Assembly (NCBI GenBank): GCA_965224745.1
Contig: CBDCZY010000009.1
Coordinates: 248,001 to 312,000, forward strand
DNA from: CBDCZY01 sp965224745
GTDB taxonomy: Bacteria > Pseudomonadota > Gammaproteobacteria > Methylococcales > Methylomonadaceae
Direction of reading: 5' to 3'
DNA: 64,000 bases
Below the pieces are notes generated by a model. It was not told where the DNA came from and searched no databases. It saw only the letters and a program-made list of their open reading frames with translations. Positions 43,800 through 52,715 of this stretch are shown here, piece after piece. The stretch's first letter is position 1. Each line of letters begins with the position of its first letter. Position numbers and translations under genes: made by a program.

Positions 43800-45274
43800 T
43801 AATGCTTTACGTCATACCCCGACCTGCTGGGGTGAATTATTCACTTCTCTTAACCATGCTTCGTTGAAACTTGGTGAGGCCACCATTTATCGTTCTCTTT
43901 GTTATCCATTAAATTCCATAGATCACCTAATTGCCAAGCAAACGGCGATAAAAGAATTGCAAAACGATAAACCAACGCTGGATAATGCCCAAAAAATCAT
44001 AGAGGAAGCAAAAAACGACGAAAAATATTTATATCAACTTTTCTACGGAAAATTTCTTGGCGCATTGTCCAACGCCCAGTTAAAAAATGAAGTCGATGGC
44101 TTTGGCTACGAATCCTATAAAAGAGGTACGCGTTTTTTCTTGAATTTGGTAGCTGGCATTAAGCAATCACCACAACCCCAAAGCGGCTATCTACAACAAA
44201 TTTTCAATACCCTGTCTGACTTTTCAAATAGTCGGGCTTTTTCTTTGATGGAAGGCCCTGTTTATCGCGGTGAAAAAGGTATCCAGAGTAAACAAGATCG
44301 GCAGGGTTCTTTCTCACCAGCATTCCGGTTTAAACCAACATTATTCAAACCTTTTTTTATTCTCGGCGTCATTGCATTATTAATGCTGCTGGGCTATTTT
44401 TACCCATCGGGTTTATTCGGAGCCTCTTCCCAAGCTGTTCCAATCGTCAGTATTTTTGGCTTTCCTTTACTACTTATCTATATTCCTGTCGTTGGCTCCT
44501 ATGATCGAGACAGCTGTGTTTATCCTTTACGCGACGAATTTAAAACCTCCCCCGAAGTACAAAAAACATTGGACGCACTAGGAAAACTGGATGAGCTAAT
44601 CGCTTTTATTAAATACAGTGAAAACTACGGAACTTATTCATTGTTGCCAACAATGATCCCGGCCGAAAATCATCAGTTAGACATCGTTAATGCAAATAAC
44701 CCTGTTTTAGGCTACCAGAACCCAGAATACGTTCCAAACAGCCTTAGCCTGACAACGGAAAGAATAGCCTTCATTACCGGCCCTAATAGCGGTGGAAAAA
44801 CAGCATTTTGTAAGACGATAACCCAAATTCAATTATTAGCCCAGATTGGGTGTTTTGTTCCAGCCTCTTCAGCAAAATTATCTGTGGCCGATAAGATTTA
44901 CTACCAGGTACCTGTCATAAGCCACCTGAATGATGGTGAAGGTCGCTTTGGTACTGAGTTGAGACGAACCAAAGAAATATTCACGAATACTACTTCAAAC
45001 AGTCTTGTCATCCTAGATGAACTGTCAGAAGGAACCACTTTTGAGGAAAAAATGGAAAATTCGATCAATATTCTGGAAGGCTTCTATCACAAGGGAAACA
45101 ACACAATATTAATCACCCACAACCATCAGCTGGTCGATCATTTTATTGATGCGGAAACAGGAATCGCACGTCAGGTTGAATTTAAAAATGACCAAGCAAC
45201 TTTTCGGTTAATTCAAGGCATATCCAGAATCAGTCACGCTGATAAAGTCGCAAAAAGAATTGGCTTTTCAAAAG

Positions 45275-46038
45275 GGCATTGCTAATTTAGTATAGTTAAC
45301 GTTCCATTTCTTTTATGCATTAAGAGTAATATAGACAGCTCAAGCATTCGAACACTTTTTGTGTAACATTTTGTCTTTCTTCTCATTCGTGCAAGAAAAT
45401 GTCTAAAGATACTATTGTAGCCTTCAACTGTGTATGTTTCAGCTTTGGATTGAACGTGTTTTTCGCTAGGAATAAAATGTTCATAGGGCTGCCAATAATC
45501 GGTTGCTATTGTTCCATTTAATTGATCTTCAATTCCTTCCCAGAGTTTTTGTCCTGTCTGTACGCTTCGGTCGCCAACAATGAAATTGATGAATTTTTTC
45601 CCATATCTATCAACAGCAATCCATATCCATTTATAGCTTTTTTTTGACCCACATAGGTATGCATTTCATCCATCTCAGCATAAATCACTTGTTCAGGACT
45701 TTTCAATTCGGCAACTTGCTCACCAAAGGATCTAATCCAATTTAGTACCGTGACATTGCTTACGTTCAAAACCCGACCAATTGAACGAAACCCTAATCCT
45801 TCAAGATATAATTGAAGAGCCATCTTTCTTAAATAGAATGGTTTGGCTCCCGAGCCACTAGCAACAGTATATCGAAAATTACATTCTTTACATTTGTAAC
45901 GCTGCTTTTGTTTTACGATACCATCTTTGATGTTTTTATTAGATTTGCATTTAGGGCATTCCATTAAATTTCTCGCTCTCTTTAGAAAGATATCAAAAAT
46001 TTAATTCTAACATAAAACTATACTAAATTAGCAATGCC
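45275..46038 (-). mobile_element. IS1-family insertion sequence, copy 2
   Basis: Same 764-bp element as at 2526-3289, in reverse. Flanked by the 8-bp duplication TTCAAAAG (45267-45274 and 46039-46046), showing insertion after the MutS-like segment was duplicated. Confidence 0.92.
45282..45964 (-). CDS. IS1-family transposase, copy 2
   Basis: The first frame (45518-45964) is identical in protein sequence to the copy at 2600, with the same A8 slip site before the catalytic frame. The CPKC...CKEC finger and the AEMDEMHTYVGQKK region are present. Identity of the copies suggests a recent jump. Confidence 0.88.
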
Positions 46039-46150
46039 TTCAAAAGAAGACATTAAAAATCTGTTGCAAAAATAAACTAAACGTGGCCTGTAGTCTATAT
46101 CCACCATTGGTTTAAATTCATGGTGGGCAGAAAAGCGTTGCCCACCCTGG

Positions 46151-46420
46151 CTATTCCAACTTACGCATATCCGTCTTACGAGTTGAATCCAAATATAACG
46201 TATCAGGGCAAATGTCCTGCTCATTGGGCCAGACAACAGTTCCATTCAATGCCTTAGCCTTGTTAAAGTAATTTACGTCTTGTAGTTCGTTAAAAATGCC
46301 AAAATCAAGCAGATGCGAACAATCATAAACGCCGCATTCCCCATTTGTGAACTCAATCTGGAGTTTGTAATCAGGGAAAGGCGTTACCTGCTTAATTCTT
46401 GGGTTCATCATTCTTGTCAC
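46151..46420 (-). CDS. DUF2442 protein
   Basis: An 89-residue DUF2442 protein (PRIKQVTPFPDYKLQIEFTNGE, FNELQDVNYFNKAKALNGTVVWPNEQDICPDTLY). Members commonly pair with DUF4160 proteins, as here, with a four-base overlap. The pair is often suggested to be a toxin-antitoxin system; I know no proof. Because the DUF4160 gene upstream has an internal stop, the pair may be inactive. Confidence 0.85.
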   Translation of the reverse strand: MTRMMNPRIKQVTPFPDYKLQIEFTNGECGVYDCSHLLDFGIFNELQDVNYFNKAKALNGTVVWPNEQDICPDTLYLDSTRKTDMRKLE

Positions 46421-46686
46421 TTTAATGGTTCAATTTTATAAGGATGCTGTCCGCTTACCGCAAGTTCCCAATCAGCCATGAGCTCATCTTTATGAAGTTC
46501 AATCCATGCTTGAAGCAATTTCATTTTGGCTGCGGGGATACTCCCCTCAAGAACATCACCGCTTGGGATTGATATGATGACTTCATGTTCCTGATATTTA
46601 ACATGGATGTGAGGCAAATTATGCTGCTAATTATCCATGAAATACATATAGACGATAAGCCCATAGAACATAGATATTGCTGGCAT
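46417..46686 (-). pseudogene. DUF4160 protein with an in-frame TAG
   Basis: From ATG 46686 the frame reads MPAISMFYGLIVYMYFMDN, then TAG at 46629-46627, then QHNLPHIHVKYQEHEVIISI and on to PYKIEPLK. The whole matches the DUF4160 layout (F-x-G-I-x-I-x-M-Y...H-N-x-P-H-x-H). So one nonsense codon at position 20 breaks an otherwise complete 90-codon gene. A TTG at 46617 could restart just before PHIHV but would lose the first strand. It overlaps DUF2442. Confidence 0.75.
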
Positions 46687-46769
46687 TTATTTGCCCTCTT
46701 TTCTATGTGGGCGAATGGGTAAATTGAGTTGGTCTATCATATTAATTTAACAGTATTTTTTAAAAGTTC

Positions 46770-46842
46770 GTAGGGTGAGTATGGTGTTTATGCCCACCGT
46801 TGGTTTCAATCATGGTGGGCAGAAAAGCGTTGCCCACCCTAC
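46770..46842. repeat. REP-like inverted pair
   Basis: GTAGGGTGAGTATGGTGTTT with TGCCCACC, then GGTGGGCA...TGCCCACCCTAC in the opposite sense: two hairpins facing each other, each headed by GTAG. Lies in a gap of about 290 bases between the DUF4160 and brnA genes that holds nothing else I can identify. Confidence 0.65.
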
Positions 46843-46913
46843 CCGGCTGAGCTACTTCGCTAAATCTTTAGTGGGTAGAAAAACATCTAACATCTTTTTA
46901 CTACTTAACTGAA

Positions 46914-47174
46914 CTATTTAGACTTGCCGTCAGTAATATCGCTATTCTTGGGCAACTTTGTGAGATCAGGAAATGATACTTTATTTTCCTTGGTTATTCT
47001 GATCAAAAACCGTAGTGCTTCATTTACCGCATGAGAATCCGGAAATATTTTCGCTACATCAGCCTCTAATTGCACTGTATCTTCACCAAAACTTCTTCTT
47101 TCAGGCCCAAGCTTTCTTACTTTTAAGTCTTTCAAATTATATTCTGGACGAAGATCATCTTGTTTTGATTTCAT
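46914..47174 (-). CDS. BrnA-like antitoxin
   Basis: An 86-residue protein following the BrnT gene, starting at ATG 47174 after GAAGG, where the toxin stop and this start form TGAAATG. The start DLRPEYNLKDLKVRKLGPER is the usual BrnA/CopG-type opening, and the C-terminal DSHAVNEALRFLIRI resembles a ribbon-helix-helix. Identified mostly by position and pattern. Confidence 0.7.
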   Translation of the reverse strand: MKSKQDDLRPEYNLKDLKVRKLGPERRSFGEDTVQLEADVAKIFPDSHAVNEALRFLIRITKENKVSFPDLTKLPKNSDITDGKSK

Positions 47175-47175
47175 T

Positions 47176-47448
47176 TCAACCTTCTTCATAAGCTTCTCGT
47201 TCTCTTTTAGTTGCTTCTCTTGCACTGATTAAACGAATAACGTTTTTTCGCTCTATATAAGAGACTATTAATAAGCGATGTAGTTCTGAATATCCAATTA
47301 TGATGTAGCGATATTCTTCATCAGAGTGGTCAGGGTCATAGAAATCTACATAATAAGGATCGTTAAATACTGTTTTGGCCTCATCAAATAAAACGCTATG
47401 TTTTGCCTGGTTCTTCTCAGCTTTATTTTCGTCCCACTCAAATTTCAT
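47176..47448 (-). CDS. brnT: BrnT-type toxin (DUF497)
   Basis: A 90-residue RelE-fold ribonuclease toxin. The DUF497 pattern is clear: FEWDENKAEKNQAKHSVLFDEAKTVFNDP, then YRYIIIGYSELHRLLIVSYIERKNVIRLISAREATKREREAYEE, with the conserved His, Arg and the ISAR-A-x-x-x-E end. First gene of a toxin-antitoxin pair. Confidence 0.92.
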   Translation of the reverse strand: MKFEWDENKAEKNQAKHSVLFDEAKTVFNDPYYVDFYDPDHSDEEYRYIIIGYSELHRLLIVSYIERKNVIRLISAREATKREREAYEEG

Positions 47449-47540
47449 GGTTAAAGTGGTAATGATATGGATAACATTCAGGTCAGGGCTACAAGCCCAG
47501 ACCTGCTGGGAGCTCCATCATCTTTTTTGGGTTATATTTT

Positions 47541-47831
47541 TTACCAACAAAATTCATAATAATAGGCACCTATATTAACGATTTCACAATAGCTAGCCAA
47601 TAGTGTTGGTGGCAAGTCCAAATCCACGTGTTTGGCATTGGAAGAATCAATCACGCCATCGAATTCCAAACCTTGATCCTCTAGCGTTGCCTTGATCACA
47701 TTCACTGCTTTCGTTACAGTCGTAAAATCAGTTCTAGAAAAATAGTTATCGCCATTAAAACTCCAGCTAGCAGAAGCGTTTATAGCCCAACCGAGTATAA
47801 ATGTTAATAATACAAATTGTAATTTTTTCAT
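47541..47831 (-). CDS. Small exported protein, unknown function
   Basis: A 96-residue protein with a signal peptide ending near NASA-SW (residues ~1-22). The mature part is acidic, with one Cys mid-way (LASYCEIV) and a C-terminal ending YYEFCW. No family recognised. ATG at 47831; AAGGA lies upstream on the minus strand. Confidence 0.6.
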   Translation of the reverse strand: MKKLQFVLLTFILGWAINASASWSFNGDNYFSRTDFTTVTKAVNVIKATLEDQGLEFDGVIDSSNAKHVDLDLPPTLLASYCEIVNIGAYYYEFCW

Positions 47832-47995
47832 AGTAAAATCCTTAATAAATTATTAAAAAAGGCTTAAAAACTAATTGAAATATAGTCTTGATCGCGCATT
47901 GCTCTATTTACCAGCAAGTAGCACATGATTAGATATCGGATTACTGTATCAACCTACGGCCCGCCTTATGTGTTACAAGAATATTGGTGCGAAAA

Positions 47996-48140
47996 CGTTC
48001 GGGTCTAGGCTATAAGCCCAAACCCGGCAATGATTTCCATCATACCCCGACCCGCTGGGGTTATTCCTCAAATGTAGGGTGGGCAGGTTTTATTGCCCAC
48101 CATCGAGAATTAAGGTGGGGCAAAAAAGCGTTGCCCACCC
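47996..48140. repeat. Repeat tail and REP-like pair
   Basis: ACGTTCGGGTCTAGGCTATA with AAGCCC (tail of the ~185-bp repeat, 47996-48060) is followed by GTAGGGTGGGCAGGTTTTAT with TGCCCACC and an opposite GGTGGGGCA...TTGCCCACCC (48074-48140). Lies in the gap between two exported-protein genes. Confidence 0.6.
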
Positions 48141-48157
48141 GGCTAAATATTATAGGG

Positions 48158-48685
48158 CTAGCAAAAACTCCACCCAATATCGAAGTAAACCCATTTGCCT
48201 TTAATCCATTGTTTTGTGCTTGGGTTTGTCTTCCAGCACCATCCCGCACCACCGCCTCCTGGATTAAAGGGATCATAAAAGCGAACCTTTGCTCCCAGAC
48301 CATCGGACGAACCGACATAGACCGCAACTTGGGATATCGATGGGTCATTGAAGTGGCTAATCGTTACAACTTTCTTTTCTCCCTTTCCCATACCGCCTGC
48401 GATAGCTTTACTAGGACTCCAGGTTCCTGTGTCCTCGTTGTATGCGGAAACCCAGATGGTGTTATTGGTACCATCATGAGTACCATTTCCAGCAGTAATT
48501 GTCACTTGAACATAGTCGTCTATCTGTATCCCTGCAAGCGCGGGTGTAGCCGCAGACAACAACAGGGCCGGGAAAAATGCAAAAAAAGCAAAGAATTTGA
48601 AAATTGAATAGCCATCTTGGCCAAATAACTTATAAATAAATGTTAAAGCTTGATTAGAAGCTAATGTGTTTTCTAACTGTTTCAT
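48158..48685 (-). CDS. Exported Gly-rich protein, unknown function
   Basis: A 175-residue protein. A long hydrophobic segment at residues ~28-50 (FKFFAFFAFFPALLLSAATP-ALA) acts as signal or anchor, with an unusually long N-terminal stretch before it. The mature part has Gly-rich and Trp-rich beta pattern (ITAGNGTHDGTNNTIWVSAY, GGGGAGWCWKTNP) ending in GWSFC. No family recognised. Composition differs from cytosolic neighbours. Confidence 0.6.
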   Translation of the reverse strand: MKQLENTLASNQALTFIYKLFGQDGYSIFKFFAFFAFFPALLLSAATPALAGIQIDDYVQVTITAGNGTHDGTNNTIWVSAYNEDTGTWSPSKAIAGGMGKGEKKVVTISHFNDPSISQVAVYVGSSDGLGAKVRFYDPFNPGGGGAGWCWKTNPSTKQWIKGKWVYFDIGWSFC

Positions 48686-48906
48686 TTTGAATTCTCCTAA
48701 AATGATGGGTTAAGTTTGTAGGGATGTCATGTAATCGAAGCCATCCGTCGCGAAGCGGTTGTTATCCGCTTACGTTTCAGGTTACGTATATGGAAGGATT
48801 GATGCAGCAACTTTTTTCTCGCTACTACGGTGACTTTTTTATCAGGCCGGCGATAAAGTTTTCAGATGGAATACTTGACAGACTTTTTGCTGGAGCGAAG
48901 TTTTCG

Positions 48907-49090
48907 AGCCGGTCGGCGGTTATACCGCTGACCGGAACGTTTAAGATATTATTGCAAGCGTAGGACTTCATCTCGCGCAACTAATACTGAGCAACAGTCC
49001 ACTGAGATTTTAGTGGTACCAGAATTTCGTAACACTTTTAAAAGAATGGTGGTGACGCAAACGTTCGGGTCTGGGCTACAAGCCCAGACC
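48907..49090 (+). repeat. Dispersed ~185-bp repeat, copy B
   Basis: Diverged copy of the repeat at 43612: GCCGGTCGGCGGTTATACCG at the start, then AGAATTTCGTAACACTTTTA, AGAATGGTGGTGACGCAAAC and TTCGGGTCTGGGCTACAAGC at the end. The preceding 48686-48906 has no gene or repeat I can identify. Confidence 0.65.
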
Positions 49091-49107
49091 AGCCAAGGTC
49101 TTACGGA

Positions 49108-49581
49108 TTAACAACTAGTTATACCGTTTACGGTAATACAAGAATGGGGAATTCTGTAAAAACTCCAGCCTACCGGGCATGACCCCTGAAAACATCCTAT
49201 TTGAGTATAAGGAAAACTTCCCCGATAATATCTTGTTTGTTGACACTTAACGGGTCTACCGGATTTGGGAGTATTAATCTTTGTAGTCAGCGTTGATGCA
49301 TCTTGATCTTGTAACTGAGTAACCTCAAAACTTAATTCTTCAGTTTGCAGTAGTTCAAGAGAATAGATTTTGTCGGGCGAGTCTCCTTCGCCAGAAACCA
49401 TTAGCGCTGGAATAATGGCGGTTCCAGTTTTCGGATCAAAAATCGTTTCGTTTGCCGAAGAAGTTATCGAGGGATCAGGTATCACGTCGGTCAGTGTGAA
49501 AGATAAATTTTCCGTTTCATTTTCGGCGGATGCTGTGGAAGCAAAGAGCAGTGTTGCTATTAGAACGATCACCTTTTTCAT
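49108..49581 (-). CDS. Small exported Cys-rich protein, unknown function
   Basis: A 157-residue protein with a signal peptide ending near STASA-EN (residues ~1-19). The middle is acidic and repeats in threes (FTLTDVIPDPSI, TAIIPALMVSGEGD); the last ~45 residues hold six Cys (VKCQQTRYY, IGCFQGSCPVGW, HSCITVNGITSC). No family recognised. ATG at 49581 is preceded by a T-rich region with AGTAGAC; ribosome site weak. Confidence 0.6.
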   Translation of the reverse strand: MKKVIVLIATLLFASTASAENETENLSFTLTDVIPDPSITSSANETIFDPKTGTAIIPALMVSGEGDSPDKIYSLELLQTEELSFEVTQLQDQDASTLTTKINTPKSGRPVKCQQTRYYRGSFPYTQIGCFQGSCPVGWSFYRIPHSCITVNGITSC

Positions 49582-49716
49582 GGAAGTCTACTGAAAATAT
49601 GCAAACTGTATTTGATATTCCCAGTGACAAAACAATGACTTTTTTTATTATTGTTATTTATCTGCAGAAGGGTATTAACCTGCAATTATTAAATCACCTA
49701 AATTCAGGTTAGCTGG

Positions 49717-49745
49717 GTAGGGTGGGCAATGCTGTTCTGCCCACC
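49717..49745. repeat. REP-like palindrome next to the RAYT 3' end
   Basis: GTAGGGTGGGCAATGCTGTT followed by CTGCCCACC: a GTAG-headed hairpin, 22 bases beyond the end of the split RAYT gene. Confidence 0.7.
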
Positions 49746-49766
49746 AAACCAAACTACGAAATTCCA

Positions 49767-49921
49767 CTATTCACCAAACTCATGCCCAACCTCAACCAGA
49801 GGTTCAATACCCCAATTTTTTGCATATACGCCAAGCCGAACATAACGATGAAATGTCGAATAGGGCCATTCCTGCACCTGCTTGACCAAACCATGTTTAA
49901 CAGGATTGTAATGCAAATAAT
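49767..49921 (-). pseudogene. RAYT transposase, C-terminal part
   Basis: The complement reads LHYNPVKHGLVKQVQEWPYS, then TFHRYVRLGVYAKNWG and a stop at 49767, the characteristic C-terminus of REP-associated tyrosine transposases. The rest of the gene lies at 52304-52705 beyond an IS21 element; the 8-bp duplication CAAATAAT ends both parts. Confidence 0.88.
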
Positions 49922-49995
49922 TGTTAGGCGACAATTATCTTGACCGGTTGAGTGTATAAACTGATAAGTACTTTTTACTCTTAGGAGGAAGTGAC

Positions 49996-51507
49996 TTGTC
50001 CGGTAAACACATCACTCAATTACAGGAAAATAGTTATATGAAAAATCGTCAGACAGGTTGTACGCAGGAGACATCCGCAGCAAAAGCCGGCATCAGTGTT
50101 CGATCAGGTTGCCGGATCGAAAAAGGTGAAAGAGCTGAACACAAAGAACGAAAGTGGCGAACGCGCAAAGATCCATTAGAAGCCGTATGGGACTCAGAAC
50201 TGGTTCCGTTATTAGAAGATGAATCGTCCTTAACTGGCATTACCCTGTGGGAGCATCTGGATGAGCAGCATCCGGGAAAGTATCCAGAGAAATACCTTCG
50301 GACACTGCAAAGACGTGTTAAACACTGGCAGGCCACACAAGGCCCGGACAAAGAAGTCATGTTTCGTCAGTCGGTACCTGCGGGTCATCAGGGACTATCT
50401 GATTTTACGCACCCCAATACCGTCATTACGATAGACGGGAAGGCGTTCGCACATTTACTGTACCAGTTTCGCCTGGCTTTTAGTGGTTGGCGTCATGTCC
50501 ATGTTATTCAGGGCGGAGAAAGCTACAGTGCACTGGCTGACGGCTTACAAAGTGCATTACACACCTTAGGCGGTTCACCAAAGGAACATCGTACAGACAG
50601 CCTCAGTGCGGCTTACGTCAATAACGTAGAAAAACAGCGACTGACGGAAGACTATCATGATTTATGTAAGCATTATGGCATGCGGCCCACCATCAATAAT
50701 CTGGGCATTAGTCATGAAAATGGCGCCATTGAAGCACCGCATGGCTCATTAAAACGTCGCATTGATCAAGCCATAAAGTTACGCGGTTCGAATGATTTTT
50801 CTACACTCCGTGCTTATCGAGAGTTTCTTGAACACATTGTCGACAAACTGAACAGACGATGCAAAGGCAGGTTGGCCGAAGAGCACAAAACCCTGTTAGC
50901 CTTACCCAAACACCGATTTGTTGATTATGCTGAGCTGTCGGTAAAAGTCACCACCAGCAGTACCATTGCTGTAAAACGCGCATTGTATACCGTCCCTTCA
51001 CGCCTTATCGGTGAAAGCGTCAGGGTGCATCTCTACCATGATCGTTTGGTCTGCTTTGTTGGCCAAACTCGGGTGATCAATCTGCCTCGGATTTATCCAA
51101 CAACGCCCACCGGCCGAGCGCGACGAATAGATTACCGGCATATCATTCATTCTCTGGCAGCCAAACCACAAGCCTTCCGCTTCTCACAGTTTCGCGATAA
51201 TATTTTGCCTAACACGCAATATCGGGCTTTATGGAAGCAGGCAGAGAAACAGTTTACACCGCAAGAAGCATGCAAGTGGATGGTTGCTGTTTTACGCTTT
51301 GCCTATGATTATGATTGCGAAAGTGCCCTGGCAACTGAGCTAATGCGACAGGCAGAACAAGGTGCCTTGCCCGATTTAACATCCCTGCAGGCAAGGTATT
51401 TACAACACAGTACACCGCCACCGATACCGCTACGCCAACACCAGGTTGCTGACTATGATCAACTACTGACCGGTCAGTGGATGAGACAGGAGGTGTGCTG
51501 TGAGTGA
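49996..51507 (+). CDS. istA: IS21 transposase IstA (second type)
   Basis: A 503-residue IstA. The start is a TTG at 49996 with AGGAGG seven bases upstream. An integrase core is visible: VITIDGKAFAHLLYQFRLAF, HRTDSLSAAYVN (second Asp), and HENGAIEAPHGSLKRRI for the catalytic Glu. The N-terminal DNA-binding part and the C-terminal beta region YTVPSRLIGESVRVHLY are as in IS21/IS408-type elements. It overlaps istB by 8 bases. Confidence 0.88.
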   Translation: MSGKHITQLQENSYMKNRQTGCTQETSAAKAGISVRSGCRIEKGERAEHKERKWRTRKDPLEAVWDSELVPLLEDESSLTGITLWEHLDEQHPGKYPEKYLRTLQRRVKHWQATQGPDKEVMFRQSVPAGHQGLSDFTHPNTVITIDGKAFAHLLYQFRLAFSGWRHVHVIQGGESYSALADGLQSALHTLGGSPKEHRTDSLSAAYVNNVEKQRLTEDYHDLCKHYGMRPTINNLGISHENGAIEAPHGSLKRRIDQAIKLRGSNDFSTLRAYREFLEHIVDKLNRRCKGRLAEEHKTLLALPKHRFVDYAELSVKVTTSSTIAVKRALYTVPSRLIGESVRVHLYHDRLVCFVGQTRVINLPRIYPTTPTGRARRIDYRHIIHSLAAKPQAFRFSQFRDNILPNTQYRALWKQAEKQFTPQEACKWMVAVLRFAYDYDCESALATELMRQAEQGALPDLTSLQARYLQHSTPPPIPLRQHQVADYDQLLTGQWMRQEVCCE

Positions 51508-52237
51508 TGGTTTGCCAATGATGTTAAAAGAACTTCGCTTGCTGGCTTTTTGGCAATATTATGAAGCTTATCAGGAACAGGCCACAAAACAGGCATGGGG
51601 CTATAGCCAATACCTGTCTAAACTGTGTGAAAATGAAATTGCACGGCGCTTTGAAACGCGAGTTTGCAACTGGACCAAAGAAGCCAAATTACCCCGGGGC
51701 AAAAGTTTTGCCACCTTAGGCTTTGATGAATTACCGGAAACCATTCAAAAGAAAGTGATTGGGCTGCGCGATAATACCCAGTGGGCGCTACAGGCAGATA
51801 ATGTTTTATTGATTGGCCCTTCCGGTGTCGGTAAATCGCATATTGCTTCTGCTTTGGGGCTTCATCTTATCGAACAAGGCATCCGGGTAAAATGGTTGGC
51901 TGCCACCGCACTGGTGCAATTACTGCAGCAGGCCAAAAAAGAGCTGGATTTAATGGCTGTGATGAGTCGACTGGATAAATATCGTGTACTCATTATCGAT
52001 GATATTGGTTATGTTAAAAAAACGGATTCAGAAACCCAGGTCCTGTTTGAGTTTATTGCTCATCGTTATGAAAGTGGCAGCTTGATCATCACATCAAACC
52101 AGCCATTCAGTCACTGGGATCAGATATTCCCGGATACATTAATGACCGTAGCCGCCATTGACCGCATTATCCATCATGCCACGATTCTTGAAATCGACGG
52201 CAACAGTTACAGGAGGAAACATCAGAAAAAATCATAA
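51500..52237 (+). CDS. istB: IS21 helper ATPase IstB
   Basis: A 245-residue AAA+ helper from GTG 51500. Walker A is NVLLIGPSGVGKSHIASALG, Walker B YRVLIIDDIGYVKKT, with sensor residues in SLIITSNQPFSHW. It belongs to the short DnaC-like IstB type. Intact, overlapping istA, so this IS21 is probably able to move. Confidence 0.92.
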   Translation: MSDGLPMMLKELRLLAFWQYYEAYQEQATKQAWGYSQYLSKLCENEIARRFETRVCNWTKEAKLPRGKSFATLGFDELPETIQKKVIGLRDNTQWALQADNVLLIGPSGVGKSHIASALGLHLIEQGIRVKWLAATALVQLLQQAKKELDLMAVMSRLDKYRVLIIDDIGYVKKTDSETQVLFEFIAHRYESGSLIITSNQPFSHWDQIFPDTLMTVAAIDRIIHHATILEIDGNSYRRKHQKKS

Positions 52238-52303
52238 AAAACCTTAAACACTCAACCGGCCATCATAATTGTCGCCAAACCGGACAAAGTAATTGACGCG
52301 AGA

Positions 52304-52705
52304 CAAATAATCCAGGTGATTTTGATAATCCTTATCATCACGAATTTGATGCTCCCAAAACCGGCGTTGCCAAATCGTACTTTCCCGATGTTTGGTTTTG
52401 GAGGTGTTCATCCAGTCTTCCCGGTGAAACAAATTCTTGATTTTTTTGCTAAAACCCGCCTTAATCAAACTCCATCGTTTGGAAAAATCAGCATCCCCTT
52501 CAGGTAAAGTCCAAACACAATGCAAATGTTCAGGCAATAACACCCAGCCATCTATGTTGAACGGATAATCATGCCTAACCCGAGTCACAACATTCCTCAA
52601 GTGCTGCCTGCTTTCAGGATGTGTCAAAATGTTTCTCCTTCGATACGTCACCAACGTAAAGAAAAAGCTTCCACCTGACATTTTTGATCTTCGATAATTG
52701 GACAT
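52304..52705 (-). pseudogene. RAYT transposase, N-terminal part
   Basis: REP-associated tyrosine transposase from ATG 52705 (MSNYRRSKMSGGSFFFTLVT). The HuH metal motif is PEHLHCVWTLP, followed by FSKRWSLIKAGFSKKI, the catalytic Tyr region WQRRFWEHQIRDDKDYQNHL and the IS21 junction. RAYTs handle REP sequences as single strands and are usually single-copy, non-self-mobile genes. With its C-terminal 51 residues (49767-49921) the gene would be about 184 codons and was intact before IS21 came in. Confidence 0.9.
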
Positions 52706-52715
52706 AATCAAATAT

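Larger units (their letters stand above)
43864..46076 (+). pseudogene. MutS-family ATPase, copy 2 (5' truncated, split by IS1)
   Basis: The frame lacks the first ~40 codons of the gene at 38241 and has no start region of its own. It keeps both membrane segments, Walker A and Walker B. Near the end it is cut at KRIGFSK by the IS1-family element; the last ten codons lie beyond it at 46039-46076. Eight substitutions relative to copy 1 are all silent. Probably not translated to a working protein, though a truncated product from an internal start cannot be excluded. Confidence 0.85.
43833..46148 (+). repeat. Duplicated segment, copy 2 (with IS1 inserted)
   Basis: Second copy of 38360-39903, starting at codon 41 of the MutS-like gene and ending in the same palindrome, with the IS1-family element (45275-46038) and its 8-bp duplication added. 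Outside 44844-45022 I saw no difference. Confidence 0.9.
49922..52303 (+). mobile_element. IS21-family element inside the RAYT gene
   Basis: A 2,382-bp element flanked by the 8-bp direct repeat CAAATAAT (49914-49921 and 52304-52311). Ends: TGTTAGGCGACAATTATCTT at the left and the complement TCTCGCGTCAATTACTTTGT at the right, with a second inner repeat GGCGACAATTATGATGGCCG on the right. It carries istA and istB, both intact. It differs from the IS21 element at 25.5 kb. Confidence 0.9.

Noticed and set aside
43497..43802. 101-codon plus-strand gene over the ~185-bp repeat
   Set aside because: The frame overlaps the end of the exported-protein gene and then runs through repeat sequence; the second repeat copy does not keep an equivalent frame.
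47984..48607. 207-codon plus-strand gene
   Set aside because: It overlaps the exported-protein gene at 48158-48685 on the other strand, and its start lies in repeat sequence; codon pattern fits a shadow frame.
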